This document shows, in pieces, positions 1 to 6,861 of a stretch of DNA of 14,179 nt. This DNA is from CAZYMF01 sp964648215 (lineage in GTDB: Bacteria > Desulfobacterota > Binatia > HRBIN30 > JACQVA1), in contig CAZYMF010000123.1 of the NCBI GenBank assembly GCA_964648215.1, positions 1 through 14,179 of the forward strand, written 5' to 3'. Both the position numbers and the translations under genes were made by a program. The first letter of the stretch is position 1, and each line of letters starts with the position of its first letter. The notes beneath the pieces are model-generated. The model saw only the letters and a program-made list of their open reading frames with translations, had not been told where the DNA came from and did no database searches.

Positions 1-820
1 CTCGGCGTTCCTGATGACCGAGCCGGCGGTGGCGTCGTCGGATGCCACCAACATCCAGGCGGAGATTCGCCGCGAGGGCGACCAGTACGTCATCAACGGC
101 CGCAAGTGGTGGACCTCGGGCATCCTCGATCCGCGCTGCAAGATCCTCATCCTCATGGGGCGTTCCAATCCCGAGGCGCCGCGGCATCTGCAGCAGAGCA
201 TGATCCTGGTGCCGCGCGACGCCGCGGGTGTCACCGTCGAGCGCTTCCTGCCCGTGTTCGGCTACGACGACGCGCCGCACGGCCATGGCCAGGTGCGCTT
301 CGACAACGTGCGGGTGCCGGCCAGCAACATGCTCCTGGGCGACGGGCGCGGCTTCGAGATCGCCCAGGGCCGTCTCGGCCCCGGCCGCATCCATCACTGC
401 ATGCGTACCATCGGCGTTGCCGAGCGAGCGCTCGAGAAGATGTGCCGCCGCCTGCTCACCCGCGAGGCATTCGGCAAGAAGATCGCCGAGCACTCGGTGT
501 GGGAGGAGCGCATCGCCAATGCCCGCATCGAGATCGAGTGCTCGCGGCTGCTGACGCTCAAAGCCGCCTACATGATGGACACGGTCGGCAACAAGGTGGC
601 GCGCGCCGAGATCGCCATGATCAAGGTCAAGGCGCCCAACGTCGCGCTCCAGGTCATCGACGACGCCATCCAGGCGCACGGCGGCGCCGGCGTGACCGAG
701 GACTTCGGCCTGGCGCGCACCTGGGCGGGCATGCGCACGCTGCGCCTCGCCGACGGGCCGGACGAGGTCCATCGCCGTGCCATCGCCCGGCTGGAGCTGC
801 GCAAGCACGCGACGAAGTAG
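1..820 (+). CDS. Acyl-CoA dehydrogenase, ACAD10/11-like (5' truncated by window edge)
   Basis: Flavin-dependent acyl-CoA dehydrogenase, expected to oxidise the alpha-beta bond of an acyl-CoA and pass electrons to ETF. The frame is open from base 2 and starts inside the conserved FAD/substrate region (SAFLMTEPAVASSDATN), so the N-terminal helical domain lies outside the window; the ATG at 14 is internal and not a start. Visible landmarks are the beta-domain stretch GRKWWTSGILDPRCK, the segment GFEIAQGRLGPGRIHHCMR, the helix containing AFGKKIAEH, IQAHGGAGVTEDF, and the C-terminal ADGPDEVHR. By family alignment the Asp of ADGPDEVH sits where medium-chain enzymes carry the catalytic Glu, and the WWTSG..DPRCK and GPGRIHHCMR words are typical of the ACAD10/11 subgroup, whose animal members act on 4-hydroxyacyl-CoA-derived substrates. 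The substrate here is unknown. It ends with TAG at 818-820 and converges on the SDR gene. Confidence 0.93.
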   Translation, partial: SAFLMTEPAVASSDATNIQAEIRREGDQYVINGRKWWTSGILDPRCKILILMGRSNPEAPRHLQQSMILVPRDAAGVTVERFLPVFGYDDAPHGHGQVRFDNVRVPASNMLLGDGRGFEIAQGRLGPGRIHHCMRTIGVAERALEKMCRRLLTREAFGKKIAEHSVWEERIANARIEIECSRLLTLKAAYMMDTVGNKVARAEIAMIKVKAPNVALQVIDDAIQAHGGAGVTEDFGLARTWAGMRTLRLADGPDEVHRRAIARLELRKHATK

Positions 821-836
821 TCTACAGCGCCAAGGC

Positions 837-855
837 GAAGGCGAAAGGTCGGAAG
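837..855 (+). repeat. Purine-rich intergenic repeat, copy A
   Basis: Seventeen bases after the acyl-CoA dehydrogenase stop lies GAAGGCGAAAGGTCGGAAG. It matches 17 of 19 bases of the element at 11124-11142 (GAAGGCGAAAAGCCGGAAG). Words of the same kind (GGAAAGTCGAAGGCGAG) follow the ClC gene at 5499-5515. It is part of a family of short elements at gene 3' ends. Confidence 0.6.
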
Positions 856-863
856 GAGGATAA

Positions 864-949
864 CAACGGATTGAACGGATTGAACGGATGAGAAGAGGGA
901 GGAACGGGTCCGTTGCGTTTTCTTTCTCTGGAATCCGCTCAATCCGTTG
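864..949. repeat. Long inverted repeat between convergent genes; candidate bidirectional terminator
   Basis: The left arm 864-881 (CAACGGATTGAACGGATT) pairs with the right arm 932-949, whose reverse complement is CAACGGATTGAGCGGATT: 17 of 18 bases, separated by a 50-nt loop. The left arm belongs to a 9-base tandem repeat, GGATTGAAC at 868-876 and 877-885. The loop is itself purine-rich on the left (891-904) and pyrimidine-rich on the right (912-930), so it could extend the pairing. The element lies between two converging genes, and the right arm contains the stop codon and last codons of the SDR gene. A terminator or mRNA-stabilising role fits the position, but there is no U-tract of the classical intrinsic type. 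Confidence 0.65.
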
Positions 950-1784
950 CTTCCCTTCCGGCCGCCGCGCGGTGCTCCAGCTCGTGCCGTAGCGAGCGCG
1001 CCATGAGTCTCTCGTAGAGGCCGGGGAAGAGCTTGTTCACCCACAGCGTGGTCTTGCCCACCGCGGTCAACACCAGCATGCGCTTGCCGCGTTGGGCGGC
1101 GACGAACACCGCCTCGGCGACGCTCTCCGGCGTCGCCACCCTGCCGACGGTCGATTGCGGGTGGCGGGTGACGCTGCCGTCGGCGTCGAGAGCCGCGGCA
1201 CCGATCCCGGTGGCCGTGAATCCGGGGCAGACGATCATCACGCCGACCCCCGCTTCGGCGAGCTCGGTGCGCAGCGACGAGAACAGGCCCTGGACGGCGT
1301 GCTTGCTGGCGGCGTAGCCGGTGCGCCCGTAGAGCGGGGCGATTCCCGCGATCGAGCTGACGGCGACGATCAATCCGCGCCGCTCCCGCAGGCTCGGCAA
1401 CGCCGCCTTGGTGCAGTACAGGGAGCCGAAGAAGTTCACGCCCATCACGCGGTGGAAGACGCCGGTGTCGGTGTCGGCGAAGGCACTGCGGTGGGTGATG
1501 CCGGCGTTGTTGATCAGGACGTCGATACCGCCGAAGCGCTCGCTCACCGCCGCCATCGCCTGGCGACATTCCCCTTCGACGCTGACGTCGCACGGCAGTG
1601 CCACGCACTCCGTGCCGCGATCGTGCAGCTCCGCCGCCCGCGCCCGCGCGGCGTCGCCGTCGCGATCGAGCAGCGCCAGCCGGGCCCCCGCCTGGGCGAA
1701 GCGGCGGGCGTAGGCGGCGCCCAGGCCGCCGCCGCCGCCGGTGACGACCACGACCTTGCCGGCGAACTCACGCCTGCGAGCCAT
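939..1784 (-). CDS. Classical short-chain dehydrogenase/reductase (SDR)
   Basis: Soluble 281-residue NAD(P)-dependent oxidoreductase of the classical SDR type, acting on an unidentified alcohol/ketone. The Rossmann motif TGGGGGLG is at residues 15-22. An Asp (D40) closes the second beta-strand, which usually favours NAD(H) over NADP(H). D66 caps the adenine pocket and NNAG is at 92-95. The catalytic tetrad is complete: N117, S144, Y157 and K161 in YAASK, followed by the PG pair at 187-188. The roughly 80-residue C-terminal part (KLFPGLYERLMARSL) is longer than in minimal SDRs and may be amphipathic. The ATG at 1784 overlaps the end of the upstream epimerase gene by 17 nt, so the two are probably translated from one mRNA; only a weak CGGGG lies before the start. 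The last codons and TGA (939-941) fall inside the inverted repeat 864-949. Confidence 0.93.
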   Translation of the reverse strand: MARRREFAGKVVVVTGGGGGLGAAYARRFAQAGARLALLDRDGDAARARAAELHDRGTECVALPCDVSVEGECRQAMAAVSERFGGIDVLINNAGITHRSAFADTDTGVFHRVMGVNFFGSLYCTKAALPSLRERRGLIVAVSSIAGIAPLYGRTGYAASKHAVQGLFSSLRTELAEAGVGVMIVCPGFTATGIGAAALDADGSVTRHPQSTVGRVATPESVAEAVFVAAQRGKRMLVLTAVGKTTLWVNKLFPGLYERLMARSLRHELEHRAAAGREATD

Positions 1785-2763
1785 GGCCCCGAGCGGCGAG
1801 AAAGTACTCGAAGACCTCGCGCGTGCTCTTTTGCGGCTGGTAGCCGAACTCCTCCCGCAGGCGCCGGTTGCTGAGCACCGGGCGATAGCGCAGGAAGTCG
1901 ACCTGCTCCGGCCCGTACTGGGTGAGGCCGAGCTTCTTGAACAGCCACAGCCCCGCCGTCACCACGGCCGCGGGCAGGACGACGTACGGCTTGCGCATGA
2001 TCGCCGCCATCTCGCGCAGGGACAGAGTCCCGTCGCCGGCCAGGTTGAAGATGCCGCTGCCGCCTTCGCGGATGCCGCGCGCGATGGCGCCGACCACGTC
2101 CTGATCCCAGACGATCACGAAGGGCGTCTCGGCGCCGCCGATGCCGAGGACGTAGCGTTTGGTGAAGAGGTCGGTGATCTGGTTGTTGGTACGCGCGCCG
2201 AGGATCGTGCCGGGACGGAAGACGAGCTGCAGCAGCTTGGGGTGATCGCGCCGCCAGCGCGCCAGGATCTCCTCGACCTGCCGCTTGTGATCGGAGTAGG
2301 CGAACTCGGCGTTGCCGCGCAGGGCGTCGGTCTCGTCCAGCCACTCGGGGTTGTCGGCATGATAGCCGTAGGCGGCGCCGCTGCTGGTGTAGACGAGCTT
2401 GCGCACGCCGGCCGCGGCGCACGCGTGCAGGACGTTGTGCGTGCCGCGCACGTCGACGTCGTACTCGAGCTGCCGGTTCGACTTGCGGCCGGGAGTGACG
2501 ATGGCCGCCAGGTGGACGACGAGGTCGATCGCGTGCCGCTTGAACAGCGCGGTGAGCTCGTCTCCGGCACGGACGTCGGCGGTGGCGTAGGTGACCCCGG
2601 GCTGCCGCTCGGCGTCGGCCGGCAGGCGAATGTCGGCGGCGACGAGGGTCTCGATCGCCCGCCGGTCCTGCGCCAGGGTCTCTACCAGTTGGCGGCCGAT
2701 GTAGCCGCCGGCGCCGGTGACGAGCACCGCGCGGTAGGGGAGCTCTTCTGCGGGTGCGGCCAT
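1768..2763 (-). CDS. NAD-dependent epimerase/dehydratase family protein (extended SDR)
   Basis: A 331-residue extended SDR, expected to act on a nucleotide sugar or on a lipid/steroid-like hydroxy or keto compound; the substrate is not evident. The NAD-binding motif TGAGGYIG is at residues 16-23, an acidic residue (D44, in AADIR) follows the second strand and fits NAD preference, and HLAA is at 84-87. The active-site Ser lies in YTSSGAAYG (125-133), and Y156 with K160 form the YxxxK pair (YSDHK). The segment RPGTILGARTNNQ (about 188-200) corresponds to the substrate-loop region of the family. The ATG at 2763 has only a weak purine stretch upstream. It lies 31 nt downstream of the ThDP-enzyme remnant and overlaps the following SDR gene, forming a three-gene minus-strand unit. 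Confidence 0.92.
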   Translation of the reverse strand: MAAPAEELPYRAVLVTGAGGYIGRQLVETLAQDRRAIETLVAADIRLPADAERQPGVTYATADVRAGDELTALFKRHAIDLVVHLAAIVTPGRKSNRQLEYDVDVRGTHNVLHACAAAGVRKLVYTSSGAAYGYHADNPEWLDETDALRGNAEFAYSDHKRQVEEILARWRRDHPKLLQLVFRPGTILGARTNNQITDLFTKRYVLGIGGAETPFVIVWDQDVVGAIARGIREGGSGIFNLAGDGTLSLREMAAIMRKPYVVLPAAVVTAGLWLFKKLGLTQYGPEQVDFLRYRPVLSNRRLREEFGYQPQKSTREVFEYFLAARGHGSQA

Positions 2764-2794
2764 TCGTCAGTTGTTTCTCGTTCTCTTCGGCTCC

Positions 2795-3253
2795 CTACCC
2801 GGCGGGCTCCTGGTGCATGTCCTTGAAGTACTGCAGCCCGGGGGCGAACATGTGCGCCGTCGGATCGACGTCGACGTGGATGACGGCGCAGCGCTTCTCG
2901 GCGAGGCAGCGCCGCAGCGCCGGCTCCAGCTCGTCGGGAGAGGACACGCGCTCGCCGTAGGCGCCCATGGCATCGGCCAGCCGGTCCCAGCCGATCTCGC
3001 CGAGGTCGGTGTTGATCGTCCGGCTGTGATCGGGCCCCAGCGCCGTCTTGAACATGTCGCGCACCGGTTGCAGCGCGTAGGCTCCGGCCATGTGGGCGGC
3101 GACCGCCTCGTGCCGGGGGGTGATCATCTCCAGGCCGAGCTCGACGCAGTGGGCGAAGAGCTGCGTGTAGGTCCCGTCGACGATGCCGAAGAACTTCTCG
3201 ACGCCCTCCTGCTTCAGCATCTGGGCGATGATCGCGCCGCCGGTCGTATCCAT
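2795..3253 (-). pseudogene. Thiamine-diphosphate-dependent enzyme remnant with large internal in-frame deletion
   Basis: A 152-residue open frame made of the two ends of an acetolactate-synthase-type ThDP enzyme, normally about 550 residues. Residues 1-60 are the start of the pyrimidine-binding domain, including GVEKFFGIVDGTYTQLF and the RHE motif with the conserved Glu that activates ThDP (E49). Residues about 67-152 match the end of the pyrophosphate-binding domain (RTINTDLGEIGWDRLADAMG, GAYGERV, CAVIHVDVDP). The rest of the PYR domain, the whole central domain and the GDG...N diphosphate/Mg site are missing, with the junction near 3056-3076. The frame is uninterrupted across the junction. 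The ATG at 3253 is preceded by AAGGAG (3265-3270), which I prefer over an upstream in-frame start at 3415. It cannot be catalytic alone. It may be a deletion pseudogene, an assembly collapse, or a retained small protein. It is first in the minus-strand SDR group. Confidence 0.75.
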
Positions 3254-3494
3254 TCGGGGTGTCGCTCCTTGCTGCTCGGTCTCCGCGCGCGGGCGGGCAG
3301 AGGCGTCACTTGCACGATTTGGCCGCGAGCACAATGACAAAGCGCAGCCGTGAGCCCCGCCGCCAGAGTCCGCGTTGCGGACGAAGCGTGGACGTGATTT
3401 GCCCCCGAGGAGCATCGTTCGTTAGGATCGGCCAGCGCCTGGGGGGGAGGATACCGTCATCGTCAGACGAGCGAGTTTTCAGCAGCAGGCTTCG
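3254..3494. other. Divergent intergenic region upstream of the ThDP remnant and ClC genes
   Basis: This 241-nt gap separates divergent starts and must hold promoters for both directions. The stretch near 3331-3345 (ACAATGACAAAGC) and the one at 3390-3430 are less G/C-dominated than the coding DNA. A possible ClC promoter is listed separately. A very strong Shine-Dalgarno-like run, GGGGGGGAGG at 3441-3450, has no standard in-frame start codon at the expected distance (see findings). Confidence 0.5.
3399..3428 (+). promoter_or_regulatory. Possible sigma-70-type promoter for the ClC gene
   Basis: TTGCCC at 3399-3404 (4 of 6 to TTGACA) and TAGGAT at 3423-3428 (4 of 6 to TATAAT) are 18 bases apart and lie upstream of the purine run at 3441-3450. 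The match is modest and was judged by eye. Confidence 0.3.
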
Positions 3495-5486
3495 GTGGGA
3501 CGCAGCCACCTCTACATGGTGGCGATCGCGATCGTGTGTGGGCTCGGCGGCGGCTTCGGCGCGGTGGCCTTGCGCGAGCTGATCGCCCTGGTGGAGCGGG
3601 CCTTCTTCGGCCAGGGCCTCGACATCCTTTCCCTGGTACGCGGCGTGCCGTGGACCTGGCGCCTGCTGGCACCCGCGCTGGGCGGCCTGTTGGTGGGTCC
3701 ACTGGTGTACTTCGTCGCCAGCGAGGCGAAGGGGCACGGCGTTCCCGAGGTGATGGAATCGATCGTGGTCCGCGGCGGAGTCATCCGGCCGCGCGTCGTG
3801 ATCGTGAAGGCGGTGGCGTCGGCGATCACGATAGGCTCGGGCGGATCGGTCGGCCGTGAAGGTCCGATCGTGCAGATCGGCTCGGCCCTGGGCTCGACCA
3901 TCGGACAGCTGCTCGGCGTCTCCACCCGGCAGATCCGGACGCTGGTGGGCTGCGGCGCCGCCGCCGGCATCGCCGCCGCCTTCAACGCGCCGATCGCCGG
4001 CGCCCTATTCGCCGTCGAGATCCTGCTCGGCGACTTCGGCGTGCCGCAGTTCAGCCCCATCGTCATCTCCTCCGTCGTCGCCACCGTCGTGTCCCGCCAC
4101 TTCCTCGGCGACTTCCCCGCCTTCGACGTGCCGCACTACCGCCTCGTCGGCCCCTTCGAGCTCATCCCCTACATGTTCGTGGGCGTGGTCTCCGGCTTCG
4201 TCGCGGTCAGCTTCATCAACATGCTGTACGGCTGCGAGAAGATCTTCGACCGCCTGTCGATGCCGGAGTATCTCAAGGCGCCCGTGGGTGGGCTGCTCGT
4301 CGGCGCCGTCGGCATCTGGCTGCCGGAGGTCTTCGGCGTCGGCTACGGCACGATCAACGCCGCCCTTGCCGGCGAGGTGTCGGCGGCGCTGCTCGCCGTG
4401 CTCCTGCTCGCCAAGATCGTCACCACCTCCGTCACCCTGGCCTCGGGCGGTTCGGGTGGCGTGTTCGCACCCTCGCTCTTCTTGGGCGCCATGACCGGAG
4501 GCTTTCTCGGCACCTTCATCCACCAGATGTTTCCGGCCTACACCGCAACCTCGGGCGCCTATGCCCTGGTGACGATGGGTGCGGTCGTCGGCGCGGCGAC
4601 GCACGCGCCGATCACGGCGATCATCATCATCTTCGAGCTCACCGGCGACTACCGCATCATCGCCCCGCTGATGGCGGCCTGCGTCATCAGCACCCTGGTC
4701 GCCACGATGCTGCGGCGCGACTCGATCTACACCCTGAAGCTGCGCGAGCGCGGCATCGACCCGTTCAAGGAGGACGATCCCAACGCCCTCAAGGAGCTCT
4801 ACGTGCGCGACATCATCGATCGTGAGCCCGAGGTGATCCCGGCGTCGACACCGTTCGTCACGATCCTGGACCTCGCGGTACGCAGCCCGCACTCGTCGTT
4901 CTTCGTCGTCGACGGCGAGCAGAAGTTCCTCGGCGCCGTCTCGCTGTCGGCCTTGCGGCGGCTGATCTTCGAGCAGGAGGCGCTGCACCAGATCGTGGTG
5001 GCGGGCGACCTGGTGGAGCCGGCGCCCGTGAGCGTGCGCGAGGCCGACAACCTCGACGTCGTCATGCAGCTGTTCAGTCACCTCGAGGTGGCCGAGATCG
5101 CGGTGGTCGACACCGGCGATTCGCGCAAGCTGGTGGGCAGTGTTCACCTCAACAGCGTTCTCAATGCCCGCAATCAGGAGCTGCTACGGCGCGATCTCGC
5201 CGGCAGCATGAGCAGCACCGTCAGCCTGGTGGGCAAGCTGCGGCAGGTGTCGGTCGGCGACGGCTACGTGGTCCAGGAAATCCAGGCGCCGCACGGGTTC
5301 GTCGGCCGGACTCTGCGCGATCTCGACATTCCCCGGCGGCACGGCGTGCAGGTGATCTTCATCCGCACGCGAACCGGTGAGGGAGAGCACCTGCGGGTGC
5401 CGACCGCCGACGACCGCATCGAGGGACGCGACGCCCTGATCGTTGCCGGCCCCAAACAGGCCGCCGACGGGCTGCAGGCGCTGTAG
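3495..5486 (+). CDS. ClC-family chloride channel/transporter with CBS pair and C-terminal RCK_C (TrkA-C) domain
   Basis: A 663-residue inner-membrane anion-conducting protein. The ClC membrane domain spans about residues 8-415. It carries GHGVPE (80-85, the GSGIP ion-site motif with His for Ser), GSVGREGP (117-124; gating Glu E122), GGVFAPS (321-327, the GxFxP selectivity motif) and Y412 in SIYTLKL, equivalent to the central Tyr of E. coli ClC. The internal proton Glu of exchangers (E203 in E. coli) aligns with I176 in LFAVEILLG, so coupled H+ antiport is doubtful. CBS-like repeats occupy about 435-565 and an RCK_C domain about 580-660 (QEIQAPHGFVGRTLRDL ... RDALIVAGP), both usually ligand-sensing. 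The GTG start has a weak AGCAGG upstream; the true start may lie further upstream. It heads a plus-strand run and is followed 107 nt later by the GH1 gene. Confidence 0.93.
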   Translation: MGRSHLYMVAIAIVCGLGGGFGAVALRELIALVERAFFGQGLDILSLVRGVPWTWRLLAPALGGLLVGPLVYFVASEAKGHGVPEVMESIVVRGGVIRPRVVIVKAVASAITIGSGGSVGREGPIVQIGSALGSTIGQLLGVSTRQIRTLVGCGAAAGIAAAFNAPIAGALFAVEILLGDFGVPQFSPIVISSVVATVVSRHFLGDFPAFDVPHYRLVGPFELIPYMFVGVVSGFVAVSFINMLYGCEKIFDRLSMPEYLKAPVGGLLVGAVGIWLPEVFGVGYGTINAALAGEVSAALLAVLLLAKIVTTSVTLASGGSGGVFAPSLFLGAMTGGFLGTFIHQMFPAYTATSGAYALVTMGAVVGAATHAPITAIIIIFELTGDYRIIAPLMAACVISTLVATMLRRDSIYTLKLRERGIDPFKEDDPNALKELYVRDIIDREPEVIPASTPFVTILDLAVRSPHSSFFVVDGEQKFLGAVSLSALRRLIFEQEALHQIVVAGDLVEPAPVSVREADNLDVVMQLFSHLEVAEIAVVDTGDSRKLVGSVHLNSVLNARNQELLRRDLAGSMSSTVSLVGKLRQVSVGDGYVVQEIQAPHGFVGRTLRDLDIPRRHGVQVIFIRTRTGEGEHLRVPTADDRIEGRDALIVAGPKQAADGLQAL

Positions 5487-5494
5487 CGGCGCGG

Positions 5495-5527
5495 AAGCGG
5501 AAAGTCGAAGGCGAGCACGGGGCTCGC
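5495..5527 (+). terminator. Repeat-derived stretch and short hairpin after the ClC gene
   Basis: Just after the ClC stop, 5495-5516 is purine-rich (GAAGCGGAAAGTCGAAGGCG), with words shared with the other gene-end repeats. It runs into a 6-bp stem, GCGAGC at 5511-5516 with GCTCGC at 5522-5527 and a 5-nt loop. There is no U-run, so a terminator role is only suggested by position. Confidence 0.35.
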
Positions 5528-5593
5528 GCTCGCAGGGCGCGGGAGGTCGTGGTATCAGCTTGACTTCGACTAGGCCGGAAGGGGAGGCGGGAC

Positions 5594-6844
5594 ATGGCGT
5601 TTGCATTTCCGAAGGGGTTCGTCTGGGGCACGGCGACGGCGGCGCACCAGGTGGAAGGGAACAACGTCAACTGCGACTTCTGGGTGCTCGAGCACGTTCC
5701 CGGCACGCTGTTCGCCGAGCCCTCCGGCGACGCCTGCGATCACTTCCATCGCTACCCCGAGGACATCGCCCTGCTGGCACAGCTCGGCTTCAACTCCTAT
5801 CGCTTCTCGCTCGAGTGGGCGCGGATCGAGCCGGAGGAAGGGCGCTTCTCCCTGGCCGCCCTCGATCACTATCGCCGCATGCTGGCCGCCTGCCACGAGC
5901 ACGGCGTCACGCCTTGCGTGACCTTCCATCACTTCACCTCGCCGCGCTGGTTCACCGCCGACGGCGGCTGGGAGGAGAAGGGCAACGCCGACCGTTTCCT
6001 GCGCTTTTGCGAGCGGGCGACCAGGCATCTGGGGGACCTGATCGGCATGGGTTGCACGATCAACGAGGCGAACCTGAACGCCATGCTGGCGGTGACCGGA
6101 ACGCTGCCGCGCGAGGGCATCAAGCAGCAGGCCCCGTCCGTGGCCGAGGCGGCGCAGCGCTGCGGGACGACGGTGGAGCGCTTCGGCCCCTTCTTGCTGG
6201 GACGTCCGTTCGAGATCCGCGACACGATGCTCGACGCCCACGTGCGGGCGCGCGACGTGATCAAGGCGGGGAAGGGCGACTTCCCGCTCGGCGTGACCGT
6301 GGCGATGATGGATTTCCAGGCCGTTCCGGGCGGCGAGGCGAGGCGCGATCGGGCGCTGGCGGAGAGCTACCTGCCGTTTCTCGAGGCGGCGCGCAAGGAC
6401 GACTTCGTCGGCGTGCAGACCTACAGTCGCTGCCGCTTCGACGCCGATGGGCCGCTGGGGCCGGAGGAGGGCGTGCCGACGCTGATCATGGGCTACGAGT
6501 TCTGGCCCGAGGCCCTCGAAGCGACGATTCGCTACGCCAGTGAGCACGCGCGCGTGCCGATCTACGTGACCGAGAACGGCATTGGCACCACCGACGACGG
6601 GCAGCGCATCGCGTACGTGCGGCGCGCCCTCAAGGGCGTGGTGCATTGCCTGCGCGACGGCATCGACGTCCGCGGCTACTACTACTGGTCGCTGCTGGAC
6701 AACTTCGAGTGGCTCTTCGGCTACGGGCCGCAGTTCGGCCTGGTCGCGGTCGATCGCGCGACGCAGCGGCGCAAGCCGAAGCCGAGCGCCGACTACCTCG
6801 GCGCCATCGCCCGGGCCAACGCCTTCGACCCGGATGCAGGTTGA
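5594..6844 (+). CDS. Glycoside hydrolase family 1 (beta-glucosidase-like)
   Basis: A 416-residue retaining beta-glycosidase expected to cleave beta-glucosides or related beta-glycosides in the cytoplasm; no signal peptide is visible. The GH1 N-terminal signature FPKGFVWGTATAAHQVEG (residues 5-22) includes the sugar-binding Gln Q19. The acid/base region reads TINEAN (155-160): N157 and E158 are kept but the usual following Pro is Ala. The nucleophile is E327 in VTENG. The substrate-binding segment reads FVGVQTYSR (271-279) instead of FxGxNYY, keeping the functional Tyr Y277. The -1 subsite Glu/Trp pair is E372-W373. The protein is shorter than typical 440-480-residue members. The ATG at 5594 has GGGGAGG at 5581-5587. 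A small membrane-protein gene follows within 20 nt. GH1 assignment is secure; substrate is unknown. Confidence 0.93.
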   Translation: MAFAFPKGFVWGTATAAHQVEGNNVNCDFWVLEHVPGTLFAEPSGDACDHFHRYPEDIALLAQLGFNSYRFSLEWARIEPEEGRFSLAALDHYRRMLAACHEHGVTPCVTFHHFTSPRWFTADGGWEEKGNADRFLRFCERATRHLGDLIGMGCTINEANLNAMLAVTGTLPREGIKQQAPSVAEAAQRCGTTVERFGPFLLGRPFEIRDTMLDAHVRARDVIKAGKGDFPLGVTVAMMDFQAVPGGEARRDRALAESYLPFLEAARKDDFVGVQTYSRCRFDADGPLGPEEGVPTLIMGYEFWPEALEATIRYASEHARVPIYVTENGIGTTDDGQRIAYVRRALKGVVHCLRDGIDVRGYYYWSLLDNFEWLFGYGPQFGLVAVDRATQRRKPKPSADYLGAIARANAFDPDAG

Positions 6845-6861
6845 CCACTGGGGACCGCGTC

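Noticed and set aside
864..949. CRISPR-like or mobile-element interpretation of the GGATTGAAC repeats
   Set aside because: Only two tandem copies with no spacers, no cas genes and no transposase; the layout is an inverted repeat at convergent gene ends.
1741..2826. 361-codon plus-strand frame opposite the two SDR genes
   Set aside because: Both SDR frames have complete catalytic motifs on the minus strand; the plus-strand frame is an antisense shadow.
3254..3415. Upstream extension of the ThDP remnant to an ATG at 3415
   Set aside because: The added 54 residues are not ThDP-enzyme-like, and AAGGAG lies at the right place for the ATG at 3253.
4005..5147. 380-codon minus-strand frame opposite ClC
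   Set aside because: His/Asp/Glu-rich shadow of a well-conserved ClC-CBS sequence; no ribosome site or domain.
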